The notes under the pieces: model-generated
The model's input: the letters and a program-made list of their open reading frames with translations, nothing else
Databases searched by the model: none
Told to the model about the DNA's origin: nothing
Translations under genes and position numbers: made by a program
Assembly (NCBI GenBank): GCA_021307345.1
Contig: CP089930.1
Coordinates: 682,001 to 746,000 of the forward strand
Direction: 5' to 3'
DNA: 64,000 nt
DNA from: Escherichia coli
GTDB lineage: Bacteria; Pseudomonadota; Gammaproteobacteria; Enterobacterales; Enterobacteriaceae
Shown here: piece after piece, positions 21,129 through 35,855 of the stretch
Layout of the letters: each line of letters begins with the position of its first letter
How positions within the stretch are numbered: position 1 is the stretch's first letter

Positions 21129-21134
21129 TGGCGC

Positions 21135-21707
21135 TTAGTATTGCGTAGGGGCTGGAACTGCCGAAGACGGATTCACCTGGGTTGGTGAAGTCGAAGGTAC
21201 GGTGGTCGTTGCGCCACCGCTGGCCTGAACCGGTACAGCGGTTTGCTGAACCGGCACTAATGTCAGGTCAGCTTTGGTTCCGCCCTGATTGATCACCGGT
21301 TGAACGGTATCGGTGATAAACACCAATTTGTCGTTCACGGTAACCGCCGCACTCAACAGGATACGTGCGTTCGGCTGAACGTCTGCCGGGTTAAATGGCA
21401 GAACAAAACTGAACGGTGACTGTTTACCTTCGGTACGTACTGCTTTCTGCGCCAGAACTTTAGAAGGCGCATCGGCTAACGACGCGTCAGAAAGTGTCAC
21501 GGTCAGCACAGCATCAGGCGGCAGTGCGACTTTCTGACGGATCCAGACCGTACCGGAAACATTCGGTTGTTGTATAGCAGGTTGCTGTGTCGCTGCAATA
21601 GACGTATTTGCAGCCGGTGCTGGCGTCTGGATATCCGCGCTTTTATCCGCGCAAGCTGCCAACGCAATTGCAACCGCTAAACCACTGGCCATGTGCACGA
21701 GTTTCAT
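21135..21707 (-). CDS. ybaY: YbaY, outer-membrane lipoprotein of YbaY/YscW type
   Basis: A 190-residue lipoprotein with signal peptide MKLVHMASGLAVAIALAAC and lipobox LAAC (Cys19). Asp is not at position +2 (Ala), so sorting to the outer membrane is expected. The central part (about 50-150) is a type III secretion system pilotin-like (YscW) beta-domain, with VSGTVWIRQKVALPPDAVLTV. The C-terminus is a low-complexity Pro/Thr/Ser/Val-rich tail. The function in Escherichia is not established. Confidence 0.93.
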   Translation of the reverse strand: MKLVHMASGLAVAIALAACADKSADIQTPAPAANTSIAATQQPAIQQPNVSGTVWIRQKVALPPDAVLTVTLSDASLADAPSKVLAQKAVRTEGKQSPFSFVLPFNPADVQPNARILLSAAVTVNDKLVFITDTVQPVINQGGTKADLTLVPVQQTAVPVQASGGATTTVPSTSPTQVNPSSAVPAPTQY

Positions 21708-21924
21708 TCACTTCTCCTTATTATCAATGCACCAGCGGGCTAACTTTCCTCGCCGGAAGAGTGGTTAACAAAATAGTAACATCAATAAGTGTGGCACATG
21801 TCACGTATTAACGCCTGCATTTAGCCCGTAATTCAGACCATTGCACCCATCGGACCAGTACCAAAATTGCGTTATACTCAACTCACTTTGGCTTGCTGCG
21901 GCAGCTTTGTTACTGGAGAGTTAT

Positions 21925-22785
21925 ATGAGTCAGGCGCTAAAAAATTTACTGACATTGTTAAATCTGGAAAAAATTGAGGAAGGACTCTTTCGCGGCCAGA
22001 GTGAGGATTTAGGTTTACGCCAGGTCTTTGGCGGCCAGGTTGTTGGTCAGGCGCTATATGCAGCAAAAGAGACGGTCCCGGAAGAGCGTCTGGTGCATTC
22101 GTTTCATAGCTACTTTCTTCGCCCTGGCGATAGCAAAAAACCCATTATTTATGATGTAGAAACGCTACGCGACGGCAACAGCTTCAGCGCCCGCCGGGTT
22201 GCTGCTATTCAAAACGGTAAACCGATTTTCTATATGACGGCCTCTTTCCAGGCGCCAGAGGCTGGATTCGAGCACCAAAAAGAGATGCCGCCCGCGCCAG
22301 CGCCTGATGGCCTGCCTTCGGAAACGCAAATCGCCCAATCGCTGGCGCACCTGCTGCCGCCGGTGCTAAAAGATAAATTCATCTGCGATCGTCCACTGGA
22401 GGTTCGTCCGGTAGAGTTTCATAACCCGCTGAAAGGGCACGTTGCAGAACCGCATCGTCAGGTATGGATCCGCGCAAATGGTAGCGTGCCAGATGATCTG
22501 CGCGTTCATCAGTATCTGCTCGGTTACGCTTCTGACCTTAACTTCCTGCCGGTTGCTTTACAGCCGCACGGCATCGGTTTTCTTGAACCGGGGATTCAGA
22601 TTGCCACCATTGACCATTCCATGTGGTTCCATCGCCCGTTTAATTTGAATGAATGGCTGTTGTATAGCGTGGAGAGCACCTCGGCGTCCAGCGCACGCGG
22701 CTTTGTGCGCGGGGAGTTTTATACCCAGGACGGCGTGCTGGTTGCCTCGACCGTTCAGGAAGGGGTAATGCGTAATCACAATTAA
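21925..22785 (+). CDS. tesB: TesB, acyl-CoA thioesterase II
   Basis: TesB hydrolyses medium- and long-chain acyl-CoA to free fatty acid and CoA in the cytosol. The 286-residue protein starts [12 protein letters not shown], with SD GGAG 6 nt upstream. It has the double hot-dog fold. The catalytic Asp (about 204) lies in the DLNFLPVAL region, with Thr and Gln residues further on. The 28-residue upstream extension in frame is non-conserved. It is followed by a bidirectional terminator shared with amtB. Confidence 0.97.
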   Translation: MSQALKNLLTLLNLEKIEEGLFRGQSEDLGLRQVFGGQVVGQALYAAKETVPEERLVHSFHSYFLRPGDSKKPIIYDVETLRDGNSFSARRVAAIQNGKPIFYMTASFQAPEAGFEHQKEMPPAPAPDGLPSETQIAQSLAHLLPPVLKDKFICDRPLEVRPVEFHNPLKGHVAEPHRQVWIRANGSVPDDLRVHQYLLGYASDLNFLPVALQPHGIGFLEPGIQIATIDHSMWFHRPFNLNEWLLYSVESTSASSARGFVRGEFYTQDGVLVASTVQEGVMRNHN

Positions 22786-22826
22786 AAAAAACAGCCGGAG
22801 GTGAAAACCGTCCGGCTATTTTTTTG
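22786..22826. terminator. Bidirectional terminator between tesB and amtB
   Basis: AGCCGGA (22793-22799) pairs with TCCGGCT (22811-22817). The hairpin is preceded by an A-run and followed by a run of seven T, so it can serve tesB (plus) and glnK-amtB (minus). Confidence 0.88.
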
Positions 22827-22835
22827 CAGTGCTTG

Positions 22836-24122
22836 TTACGCGTTATAAGCATTTTCACCGTGGCTGTTGACGTCCAGTCCTTCGCGCTCCTGCTCTTCCG
22901 GCACGCGCAGGCCAACTGTCAAATCCGCCAGTTTGTAGCCAATAAATGCCACCACACCAGACCAGACAATCGTAATGGCGATGCTTTCCAGCTGTACCAA
23001 CAGCTGATGTCCCATCGTCACACCTTCGGCGAAGCCCACACCACCCAGCGAACTGGCGGCAAAAATCCCGGTCATGATACAGCCGACAATGCCACAAACA
23101 CCGTGTACCCCGAAGACATCGCAGGGATCATCCACCCGCAGCAGGCGTTTCAACATGGTAACGCCCCACAAGCCCGCCAGACCAGCTACCACGCCGATAA
23201 TCAACGCACCGCCAACCCCAATATAGCCACAGGCTGGCGTCACGCCGACCAGACCGGCAATCGCGCCAGAACACGCTCCCAGCAGTGAAGGCTTACCACG
23301 CAGCGCCCATTCACCGAAGATCCAGCCAAGAATTGCCGCCGCCGTTGCGACCACAGTATTCACAAATGCCAGTGCCGCGATTTCATTCGCCGTGCCCGCT
23401 GACCCGGCGTTAAAGCCAAACCAACCGATATAGAGAATGGCAGTCCCGGTAAAGACCATCGGCAGGTTGTGCGGTTTAAACGCCTCTTTGCCGAAGCCCA
23501 CGCGTTTGCCTATCAGATAAGCACCCACCAGACCGGCGATTGCGGCGTTAATGTGCACCACCGTGCCACCCGCGAAATCCAGCGCACCGTGAGAAGCCAG
23601 CAAACCACCGCCCCACACCATATGCGCAATCGGAATGTAAGAGAGCGTCAGCCATACCACCACGAAAATCAACACAGCTGAGAAGCGGATTCGTTCCGCC
23701 AGCGCCCCAACGATCAAGCCTACGGTAATGCAGGCAAACGATCCCTGAAACGCCACGTGGATATACTGATAAATGCTTCCCATCACCGCCGTCAGTTCGA
23801 TGTTTTTCAGCATTAACCAGTTAATGTTGCCAAAGAAATTGTTGCCTTCACCAAACGCCAGCGAGTAGCCGTAAACCACCCAGAGAATACAGACCAGTGC
23901 AAACGTCACGGTCACCTGCGTTAGCATCGACAGCACGTTTTTGCCGCGAATCAACCCACCGTAAAACAGGGCAATTCCCGGAATAGTCATAAACAGCACC
24001 AGCGCAGTACAAATCATCATAAACGCATTGTCGGCTTTATCGGCCACCGCAGGTGCAGCCGTTACCAGTCCCGGCAGCATCGCCAGTGAAGCAAGCCCAG
24101 TTTTTATCGTCGCTATCTTCAT
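22836..24122 (-). CDS. amtB: AmtB, ammonium channel
   Basis: AmtB is the trimeric inner-membrane channel for ammonium uptake under nitrogen limitation, and is gated by GlnK. The 428-residue precursor has a cleavable signal peptide (about 1-22, ending VTAAPAVA) and 11 transmembrane helices. The pore twin histidines are visible in VVHINAAIAG and FGVHGVCGIVG, and the ammonium-site aromatic residues are present. The cytosolic C-terminal tail carries VGLRVPEEQEREGLD. It lies 29 bp downstream of glnK in one operon. Confidence 0.98.
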   Translation of the reverse strand: MKIATIKTGLASLAMLPGLVTAAPAVADKADNAFMMICTALVLFMTIPGIALFYGGLIRGKNVLSMLTQVTVTFALVCILWVVYGYSLAFGEGNNFFGNINWLMLKNIELTAVMGSIYQYIHVAFQGSFACITVGLIVGALAERIRFSAVLIFVVVWLTLSYIPIAHMVWGGGLLASHGALDFAGGTVVHINAAIAGLVGAYLIGKRVGFGKEAFKPHNLPMVFTGTAILYIGWFGFNAGSAGTANEIAALAFVNTVVATAAAILGWIFGEWALRGKPSLLGACSGAIAGLVGVTPACGYIGVGGALIIGVVAGLAGLWGVTMLKRLLRVDDPCDVFGVHGVCGIVGCIMTGIFAASSLGGVGFAEGVTMGHQLLVQLESIAITIVWSGVVAFIGYKLADLTVGLRVPEEQEREGLDVNSHGENAYNA

Positions 24123-24151
24123 TTTTCGTTCCTGTTGCTGTGTGCCAGAGA

Positions 24152-24490
24152 TTACAGCGCCGCTTCGTCGGCTTCGCCGGTACGAATTCGAATGACGCGT
24201 TGCAATTCAGCGACGAAGATTTTGCCGTCGCCAATTTTTCCGGTGTAAGCCGCCTTGCTGACGATATCGATCACTTCATCGAGTTGGTCATCAGCAATCG
24301 CCACATCAATTTTTACTTTTGGCAGGAAGTTGACGCTGTATTCCGCCCCCCGGTACAGCTCAGCATGTCCTTTCTGACGCCCGAAACCTTTCACTTCGGT
24401 GACGGTCAGCCCCTGAATACCAATGGAAGATAACGCTTCACGAACGTCTTCCAGCTTGAATGGTTTGATTATCACGGTCACCAGCTTCAT
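24152..24490 (-). CDS. glnK: GlnK, PII nitrogen signalling protein
   Basis: GlnK is a trimeric PII protein that senses 2-oxoglutarate and ATP/ADP, is uridylylated by GlnD and blocks AmtB when nitrogen is sufficient. The 112 residues start MKLVTVIIKPFKLEDV, with SD GGAGGGG just upstream. The T-loop has the uridylylation Tyr51 (GAEYSVNF), and the PII C-terminal signature TGKIGDGKIFV is present. The longer open frame upstream runs through the promoter and is not coding. It is the first gene of glnK-amtB. Confidence 0.98.
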   Translation of the reverse strand: MKLVTVIIKPFKLEDVREALSSIGIQGLTVTEVKGFGRQKGHAELYRGAEYSVNFLPKVKIDVAIADDQLDEVIDIVSKAAYTGKIGDGKIFVAELQRVIRIRTGEADEAAL

Positions 24491-24542
24491 AGATCCCCTC
24501 CGGTCAGAATTCGGTAATGGTTCTGCTACACGAAGAAGGTAT

Positions 24543-24558
24543 TGCAAGCGGTGTGCCA
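24543..24558 (-). promoter_or_regulatory. sigma54 promoter of glnK-amtB
   Basis: On the minus strand TGGCAC (-24) and TTGCA (-12) are separated by 5 nt, a full match to the RpoN consensus. It lies about 53 bp upstream of the glnK ATG. Confidence 0.92.
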
Positions 24559-24611
24559 GAAATGAAAAACGAGAAAGAGAGCAGGAAGTTAAGAAGATTG
24601 AAAATGAAAAC

Positions 24612-24650
24612 GCACTATGACAGTGCACAGTGCGTTACATTTTTGCACCA
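24612..24650 (-). promoter_or_regulatory. Probable NtrC-binding sites upstream of glnK
   Basis: An inverted repeat GCACT...AGTGC (24612-24626) plus a TGGTGCA half-site (24644-24650) resemble the NtrC consensus TGCACY(N5)GGTGCA. They lie 55-100 bp upstream of the sigma54 promoter, a normal enhancer distance. Confidence 0.65.
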
Positions 24651-24670
24651 ACGATGAAATATTGCGCTAT

Positions 24671-28217
<3,547 letters not shown>

Positions 28218-28246
28218 GCGTTGTGTCCTGACCTGATTCTGGATAT

Positions 28247-28705
28247 TTATTCGATGGGTAAAGAAGTGGTGTATTTAATCTGTTCCATCGCGAAGCTGGA
28301 AGTAACGTCCGACAGACCTGGAACGCTGTTTACCAGACGCTTATAAAATTCGTCATAGCGTTTCATATCGGCAACCTGAACACGCATCAGATAATCATAT
28401 TCACCGGCCATGCGCCAGAACCCCAGCACTTCTGGCATTTCCGTTACCACCGTGACAAAGCGGCAATACCATTCGCTGCTGTGATGTTGCGTTTTAATCA
28501 ACACAAAAGCAGTCAGCCCGAGGCCAATTTTTTCCGGGTCCAGCAGGGCGACTTTGCCGATAAGGATACCGTCATCCTCCAGCCGTTTCAGACGCTTCCA
28601 GCAAGGCGTGGTTGTCAGATTAACGGCTTCTGCCAGTGCCTGCAAAGAGAGGGTGCAATCCTGCTGTAGTAAGGCCAGCAGCTTACGGTCAATTTTATCT
28701 AACAT
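28247..28705 (-). CDS. decR: DecR (YbaO), Lrp/AsnC-family regulator
   Basis: A 152-residue Lrp-type transcription factor with an N-terminal winged helix-turn-helix (about 4-55, [23 protein letters not shown]) and a C-terminal RAM ligand-binding domain. In E. coli DecR is reported to activate a cysteine desulfidase pathway (cyuAP) in response to cysteine. The long upstream frame passes through the cof terminator and is not coding; the start [10 protein letters not shown] fits the family. mdlA follows closely, so cotranscription is possible. Confidence 0.94.
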
Positions 28706-28816
28706 AGCCAATCCGCAGAGAATTTTTTTCTCTTTTAATTCTATTTTAAAGACGAAATACCGACAATTTATTCTGTGCGGTTTAAACGCCACTGCACAAA
28801 ATGACAAATTCAAAGT

Positions 28817-28840
28817 AAAAAAAACCGGGCTATTGCCCGG
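28817..28840 (-). terminator. Intrinsic terminator of cof
   Basis: On the minus strand CCGGGC / GCCCGG with loop AATA is followed by eight T. It starts about 18 bp after the cof stop codon and separates cof from decR. Confidence 0.92.
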
Positions 28841-28857
28841 CGCTGGAAGAGATCTCG

Positions 28858-29676
28858 TTATTCGGGGGAATAAGGTAGATGTGGATTGTCCAGCCAGTGC
28901 GTCAAATAGTGAGAGACCGCCTGATTTCGGCAATGTCCAATCACTGGTAAATGAGGGAGTTCCGCGCGCAGTTGCGGCATCGCATTGCCCATAATAAATC
29001 CGCTACCGACGCTGCCTAACATTTCGCGATCGTTCATCGCATCACCAAAGGCCATGCAATCGCGCAACGATAAACCTAAATGTTGGGTCAGCACCGCCAA
29101 CGCCGCGCCTTTATTACACCCCACTGGCAGCACTTCCAGGCAATTAATCGCAGAAAAACACAAATGTGCGCGCTCGCCTAATGCTTCGTTTAGTTGGATA
29201 TGCAAGCGCATAAGATCGTCGTGATCGCCACAGAAACAGATCTTGGTGACGCTGCCGAGTGGCATTTTTTTGACATCGATAATCTGATAACGGAAACCGC
29301 TATACACAAATGCCTGCAACAATGCTGGGATCTCTTGCCCGGTAAACCAGCCATTGTCATTGAAGATATGCATACTGGCCTGGGTATCCCATTTCTGGTA
29401 CAGCACTAATTCCGCCACGTCCGCAGGCAAATCATCACGATGTAAAAGTTCGCCTTCCAGAGAGTGCACACGCGTACCGTTGCCGGTAATTAAATACGCA
29501 TCCAGCGATAGCACCCCGATAATATGCTGCATCTCCAGCGCATGGCGCCCCGTAGCAAAAGTGAGGGTAATATCGCGTTCACGCAAACGCGCCAGAGTCG
29601 AGAGGGTTTTCTCACCTAAATGGTGATCGGGCATCAATAAAGTGCCGTCCATATCAAATGCTGCCAGACGAGCCAT
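28858..29676 (-). CDS. cof: Cof, HAD-superfamily phosphatase
   Basis: A 272-residue haloacid-dehalogenase phosphatase of the Cof (IIB) type. Reported activities include HMP-PP (thiamin intermediate), pyridoxal phosphate and other small phosphates. HAD motif I is FDMDGTLL (nucleophile Asp8 and acid Asp10), motif II is FATGRH, and the late motif is [10 protein letters not shown]. The cap domain lies between. SD GGAG is 7 nt before ATG 29676. It is divergent from ybaE and has several substitutions relative to K-12 as I recall it. Confidence 0.95.
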
Positions 29677-29775
29677 TTCTTTCTCCACTCTGTGACACGG
29701 TTAATGGTGATTGAGTATCACCTGATATATACGGAAGTAATAGTGAATAGTTAAATAATATTGTTCCGGGTTTAT

Positions 29776-31476
29776 ATGCGACTGCTAAACCGTCTTAACC
29801 AGTATCAACGTCTGTGGCAACCTTCTGCCGGAGAGCCGCAATCCGTCACCGTCAGCGAACTGGCCGAACGCTGTTTTTGCAGCGAACGCCACGTGCGCAC
29901 CCTGTTACGTCAGGCTCAGGAGTCGGGATGGCTGGAGTGGCAGGCGCAATCAGGACGCGGAAAACGCGGGCACCTGCGTTTTCTGGTGACACCGGGATCC
30001 CTGCGCAACGCGATGATGGAACAGGCACTGGAAACCGGAAAACAGCAAGATGTGCTGGAGCTGGCGCAACTGGCTCCTGGTGAACTGCGCACCCTATTAC
30101 AACCGTTTATGGGCGGGCAATGGCAAAACGATACGCCAACGTTGCGTATTCCCTATTATCGCCCGCTCGAACCGCTACAACCGGGCTTTTTACCCGGTCG
30201 TGCCGAGCAGCATCTCGCCGGGCAGATATTTTCCGGTCTGACCCGCTTCGACAATAATACCCAACGCCCGATTGGCGATTTAGCACATCACTGGGAAATC
30301 TCTGCTGACGGGCTACGCTGGGATTTTTATCTTCGTTCAACGCTGCACTGGCATAACGGCGATGTGGTAAAAGCAACGCAACTACACCAGCGATTATTGA
30401 TGCTGCTACAACTGCCAGCGTTGGGGAAATTATTGATTAGCGTGAAGCGTATTGAGGTCACCCATCCACAGTGTCTGACCTTCTTTTTACATCGCCCTGA
30501 TTATTGGCTGGCACACAGGCTGGCGAGCTATTGTAGTCATCTGGCGCATCCGCAATTATCGCTGGTGGGAACCGGTCCTTTTCGCTTAACAAAATTCACA
30601 ACAGAACTGGTGCGACTCGAAAGCCATGATTATTACCATTTACGTCACCCACTGCTAAAAGCGGTTGAGTACTGGATAACCCCACCACTTTTTGAAAAAG
30701 ATTTGGGAACCAGTTGTCAGCATCCAGTACAAATCACCATCGGTAAACCTGAAGAGTTGCCACGGGTCAGCCAGGTCAGTAGCGGCATCAGTTTAGGTTT
30801 TTGCTATTTAACGTTGCGCAAAAGCCCCCGCCTTTCCCTCTGGCAGGCGCGAAAAGTGATTTCCATTATCCATCAATCCGGTTTACTACAAACGTTAGAA
30901 GTCGGAGAAAACCTGATCACTGCCAGTAATGCATTGCTGCCTGGCTGGGCTATTCCACAATGGGATGTACCGGATGAGGTCAAATTACCGGAAACCCTGA
31001 CGTTGGTTTATCACCTGCCAGTGGAACTTCATGTAATGGCAGAACAATTACGAACGACGCTGGCAGCAGAAGGTTGCGAATTAACGATTGTTTTTCATAA
31101 CGCGAAAAACTGGGACGACACGACCCCGCTGGCACAGGCAGATTTGATGATGGGCGACAGGCTAATTGGCGAAGCGCCGGAATATACTCTGGAGCAATGG
31201 CTGCGTTGCGATCCACTCTGGTCATATGTTTTCGACGCTTCAGCATATGCACATCTGCAATCGACACTGGATACCGTGCAGTTGATGGCTGATGAGGAAA
31301 AGCGGAATAACGCGCTGAAAACTGTGTTTAGCCAGTTAATGGAAGATGCAACGCTGACCCCGTTGTTCAATTATCACTATCGCATTAGCGCCCCGCCCGG
31401 AGTGAACGGTGTGCGGCTAACACCGCGCGGCTGGTTTGAATTTACCGAAGCCTGGCTTCCCGCGCCATCGCAATGA
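29776..31476 (+). CDS. ybaE: YbaE, SgrR-like protein with solute-binding domain
   Basis: A 566-residue protein combining an N-terminal winged-helix DNA-binding region of SgrR type (about 1-115, with [21 protein letters not shown]) and a C-terminal periplasmic solute-binding protein-like domain (SBP family 5, about 160-500). It lacks a signal peptide, so it is probably a cytosolic transcription factor sensing a small ligand. Neither ligand nor targets are known. The start [11 protein letters not shown] is chosen; SD is weak. It appears more divergent from K-12 than its neighbours. queC follows 64 bp downstream. Confidence 0.9.
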   Translation: MRLLNRLNQYQRLWQPSAGEPQSVTVSELAERCFCSERHVRTLLRQAQESGWLEWQAQSGRGKRGHLRFLVTPGSLRNAMMEQALETGKQQDVLELAQLAPGELRTLLQPFMGGQWQNDTPTLRIPYYRPLEPLQPGFLPGRAEQHLAGQIFSGLTRFDNNTQRPIGDLAHHWEISADGLRWDFYLRSTLHWHNGDVVKATQLHQRLLMLLQLPALGKLLISVKRIEVTHPQCLTFFLHRPDYWLAHRLASYCSHLAHPQLSLVGTGPFRLTKFTTELVRLESHDYYHLRHPLLKAVEYWITPPLFEKDLGTSCQHPVQITIGKPEELPRVSQVSSGISLGFCYLTLRKSPRLSLWQARKVISIIHQSGLLQTLEVGENLITASNALLPGWAIPQWDVPDEVKLPETLTLVYHLPVELHVMAEQLRTTLAAEGCELTIVFHNAKNWDDTTPLAQADLMMGDRLIGEAPEYTLEQWLRCDPLWSYVFDASAYAHLQSTLDTVQLMADEEKRNNALKTVFSQLMEDATLTPLFNYHYRISAPPGVNGVRLTPRGWFEFTEAWLPAPSQ

Positions 31477-31540
31477 AGCACTGGTCGGGGTTAACCGCAG
31501 GCGTTACCATAACGCTTTTATCGATTTAGCAGGATTATCT

Positions 31541-32236
31541 ATGAAACGTGCCGTCGTTGTGTTTAGTGGAGGTCAGGATTCCACCACCTGTCTGGTACAG
31601 GCATTGCAGCAATATGATGAAGTCCATTGCGTGACGTTCGATTACGGTCAGCGCCATCGCGCAGAGATTGACGTGGCACGCGAACTGGCATTGAAACTGG
31701 GTGCACGCGCGCATAAGGTGCTGGATGTGACGCTACTCAACGAGCTGGCGGTCAGCAGCCTGACGCGTGACAGCATTCCGGTGCCTGATTATGAACCTAA
31801 AGCCGATGGTATCCCGAATACGTTTGTCCCAGGGCGTAATATTCTGTTCCTGACGCTGGCGGCGATATATGCGTATCAGGTTAAAGCAGAAGCAGTGATC
31901 ACCGGCGTCTGCGAAACGGATTTCTCCGGTTACCCGGATTGTCGCGATGAGTTTGTGAAAGCACTGAACCATGCCGTCAGTCTGGGCATGGCGAAAGATA
32001 TTCGATTTGAAACACCGCTGATGTGGATTGATAAAGCGGAAACCTGGGCGCTCGCGGATTATTACGGCAAACTGGATTTAGTGCGTAACGAAACGCTGAC
32101 CTGTTATAACGGCATTAAAGGCGATGGTTGTGGTCATTGTGCTGCATGTAATCTGCGCGCTAACGGATTGAATCATTATCTGGCCGACAAACCGGCGGTG
32201 ATGGCAGCGATGAAGCAGAAAACCGGGTTGCAGTAA
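31541..32236 (+). CDS. queC: QueC, 7-cyano-7-deazaguanine synthase
   Basis: QueC makes preQ0 from 7-carboxy-7-deazaguanine, ATP and ammonia in queuosine tRNA biosynthesis. The 231 residues begin [16 protein letters not shown], which contains the PP-loop ATP-pyrophosphatase motif. The zinc site is C-x8-C-G-H-C-A-A-C near 188-203 ([16 protein letters not shown]). SD AGGA is 6 nt before the ATG. The longer upstream frame overlaps ybaE and is rejected. A REP element follows. Confidence 0.97.
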   Translation: MKRAVVVFSGGQDSTTCLVQALQQYDEVHCVTFDYGQRHRAEIDVARELALKLGARAHKVLDVTLLNELAVSSLTRDSIPVPDYEPKADGIPNTFVPGRNILFLTLAAIYAYQVKAEAVITGVCETDFSGYPDCRDEFVKALNHAVSLGMAKDIRFETPLMWIDKAETWALADYYGKLDLVRNETLTCYNGIKGDGCGHCAACNLRANGLNHYLADKPAVMAAMKQKTGLQ

Positions 32237-32249
32237 TTATTCGGGTGTC

Positions 32250-32274
32250 GCCGGATGCGGCTTGAGCATCCGGC
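32250..32274. repeat. REP element between queC and fadM
   Basis: GCCGGATGCGGC and GCATCCGGC form the standard REP (PU) palindrome. It lies 13 bp past the queC stop, between convergent genes. Confidence 0.85.
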
Positions 32275-32285
32275 CAACAAAACGT

Positions 32286-32684
32286 TTACTGAACCATCAG
32301 ATCCAGTTTTTCGCGCAGTTCCCCTTCCAGAGCTAATGCTTTCTGCGTTTTGAGATCGATACAAACAAACGTGATAAGTGCATCCGCCACCACCTGCCCT
32401 TCCGGCTCAAGAGTGATGACCTGACTCAAAATGCCGCTTTTACCATTTAATTGCTGTAACTGGCTGGTAATGGTTAACAGGTCGCTTAATACCGCCGGGC
32501 GGCGATAGTTGATATTGATATTAACCACCACGAAAGCGATGTTATGGGCAGTCATCCATTGAAAGCTGTCGCTATTTTCCAGCCCATCCCAGCGGGCTTC
32601 TTCGAGAAACTCAAGGTAGCGGGCGTTGTTGACGTGCTGGTAGACGTCGAGATGATATCCACGAACTTTGATTTGTGTTTGCAT
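32286..32684 (-). CDS. fadM: FadM (YbaW), long-chain acyl-CoA thioesterase III
   Basis: A 132-residue hot-dog thioesterase of the 4HBT family, active on long unsaturated acyl-CoA (e.g. 3,5-tetradecadienoyl-CoA) formed during oleate beta-oxidation. The characteristic N-terminal segment YHLDVYQHVNNARYLEF contains the conserved His/Asn/Tyr pattern with catalytic Asp. The protein starts MQTQIKVRGYHLD. A FadR-like operator lies upstream at 32739-32755, matching its membership of the fad regulon. Confidence 0.96.
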   Translation of the reverse strand: MQTQIKVRGYHLDVYQHVNNARYLEFLEEARWDGLENSDSFQWMTAHNIAFVVVNININYRRPAVLSDLLTITSQLQQLNGKSGILSQVITLEPEGQVVADALITFVCIDLKTQKALALEGELREKLDLMVQ

Positions 32685-32729
32685 AGCGCAATAACCTTAC
32701 GTTGTTGTTATAAGAACTGTTATAAGTAC

Positions 32730-33207
<478 letters not shown>

Positions 33208-33208
33208 C

Positions 33209-33301
<93 letters not shown>

Positions 33302-33308
33302 GGCTTCC

Positions 33309-35183
<1,875 letters not shown>

Positions 35184-35312
35184 GGTGTAACAACACTCCG
35201 CTGTAGATGACTGTGTACTTCACGCAACATATCGCTGCGCGCAAAGGCCTATTGTGACAAGAAACGGGGGCAATTGTCAGCCCACAACTCGCAGAAAGTC
35301 ACGCAATACAAA

Positions 35313-35340
35313 TAAAAAAGGCACATCAGTAGATGCGCCC
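35313..35340 (-). terminator. Intrinsic terminator of hupB
   Basis: On the minus strand GGCGCATC / GATGTGCC with loop TACT is followed by a run of six T. Confidence 0.88.
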
Positions 35341-35374
35341 TTGAACTTCGTCACATCCCCAATGGGGATAATCC

Positions 35375-35647
35375 TTAGTTTACCGCGTCTTTCAGTGCTT
35401 TACCTGCACGGAAGCTCGGTACTTTAGCGGCAGCGATGGTGATCTCTTTACCGGTCTGCGGGTTGCGACCAGTACGGGCGGCACGCTCTTTAACGGCAAA
35501 AGTACCAAAACCTACCAGTGCTACATCATCCCCTTCTTTCAGGGATTCAGTTACGGAAGCAATAATAGCATCTAACGCACGGCCAGCCGCAGCTTTAGAG
35601 ATATCAGCCCCTGCAGCAATCTTGTCAATCAATTGAGATTTATTCAC
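35375..35647 (-). CDS. hupB: HU beta, nucleoid-associated DNA-binding protein
   Basis: The 90-residue beta subunit of HU, the histone-like protein that bends and compacts DNA as an alpha-beta dimer. It starts [17 protein letters not shown] and carries the DNA-binding arm signature [21 protein letters not shown] (about 46-66). It follows lon on the same strand, with a terminator in the 208-bp gap, and has its own promoters in E. coli (not assigned here). Confidence 0.98.
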
Positions 35648-35785
35648 TCTTCTCTTCCTCTTTATAATTTATCCCGCACTTGAATCCTTCAACGTGCGAA
35701 CGCGCAGCAGTTATATCAGGCCAGCCATCCCCTTACAACACCCCTTAATAAGGGCAAGCCTAATCCGCCCTCTAACTTAACGAGA

Positions 35786-35823
35786 CAAAAAAAGGCTGGC
35801 AAGTCCGAATTGGCCCGCCAGCC
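35786..35823 (-). terminator. Intrinsic terminator of lon
   Basis: On the minus strand GGCTGGC (35817-35823) pairs with GCCAGCC (35794-35800) and is followed by seven T. Confidence 0.88.
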
Positions 35824-35855
35824 CTCTTTTTATTAGTGCAATTTGCGCAAGGTCA

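Noticed and set aside
24423-24620. 65-codon plus-strand frame across the glnK promoter
   Set aside because: It overlaps the sigma54 promoter and the glnK start; highly charged chance frame.
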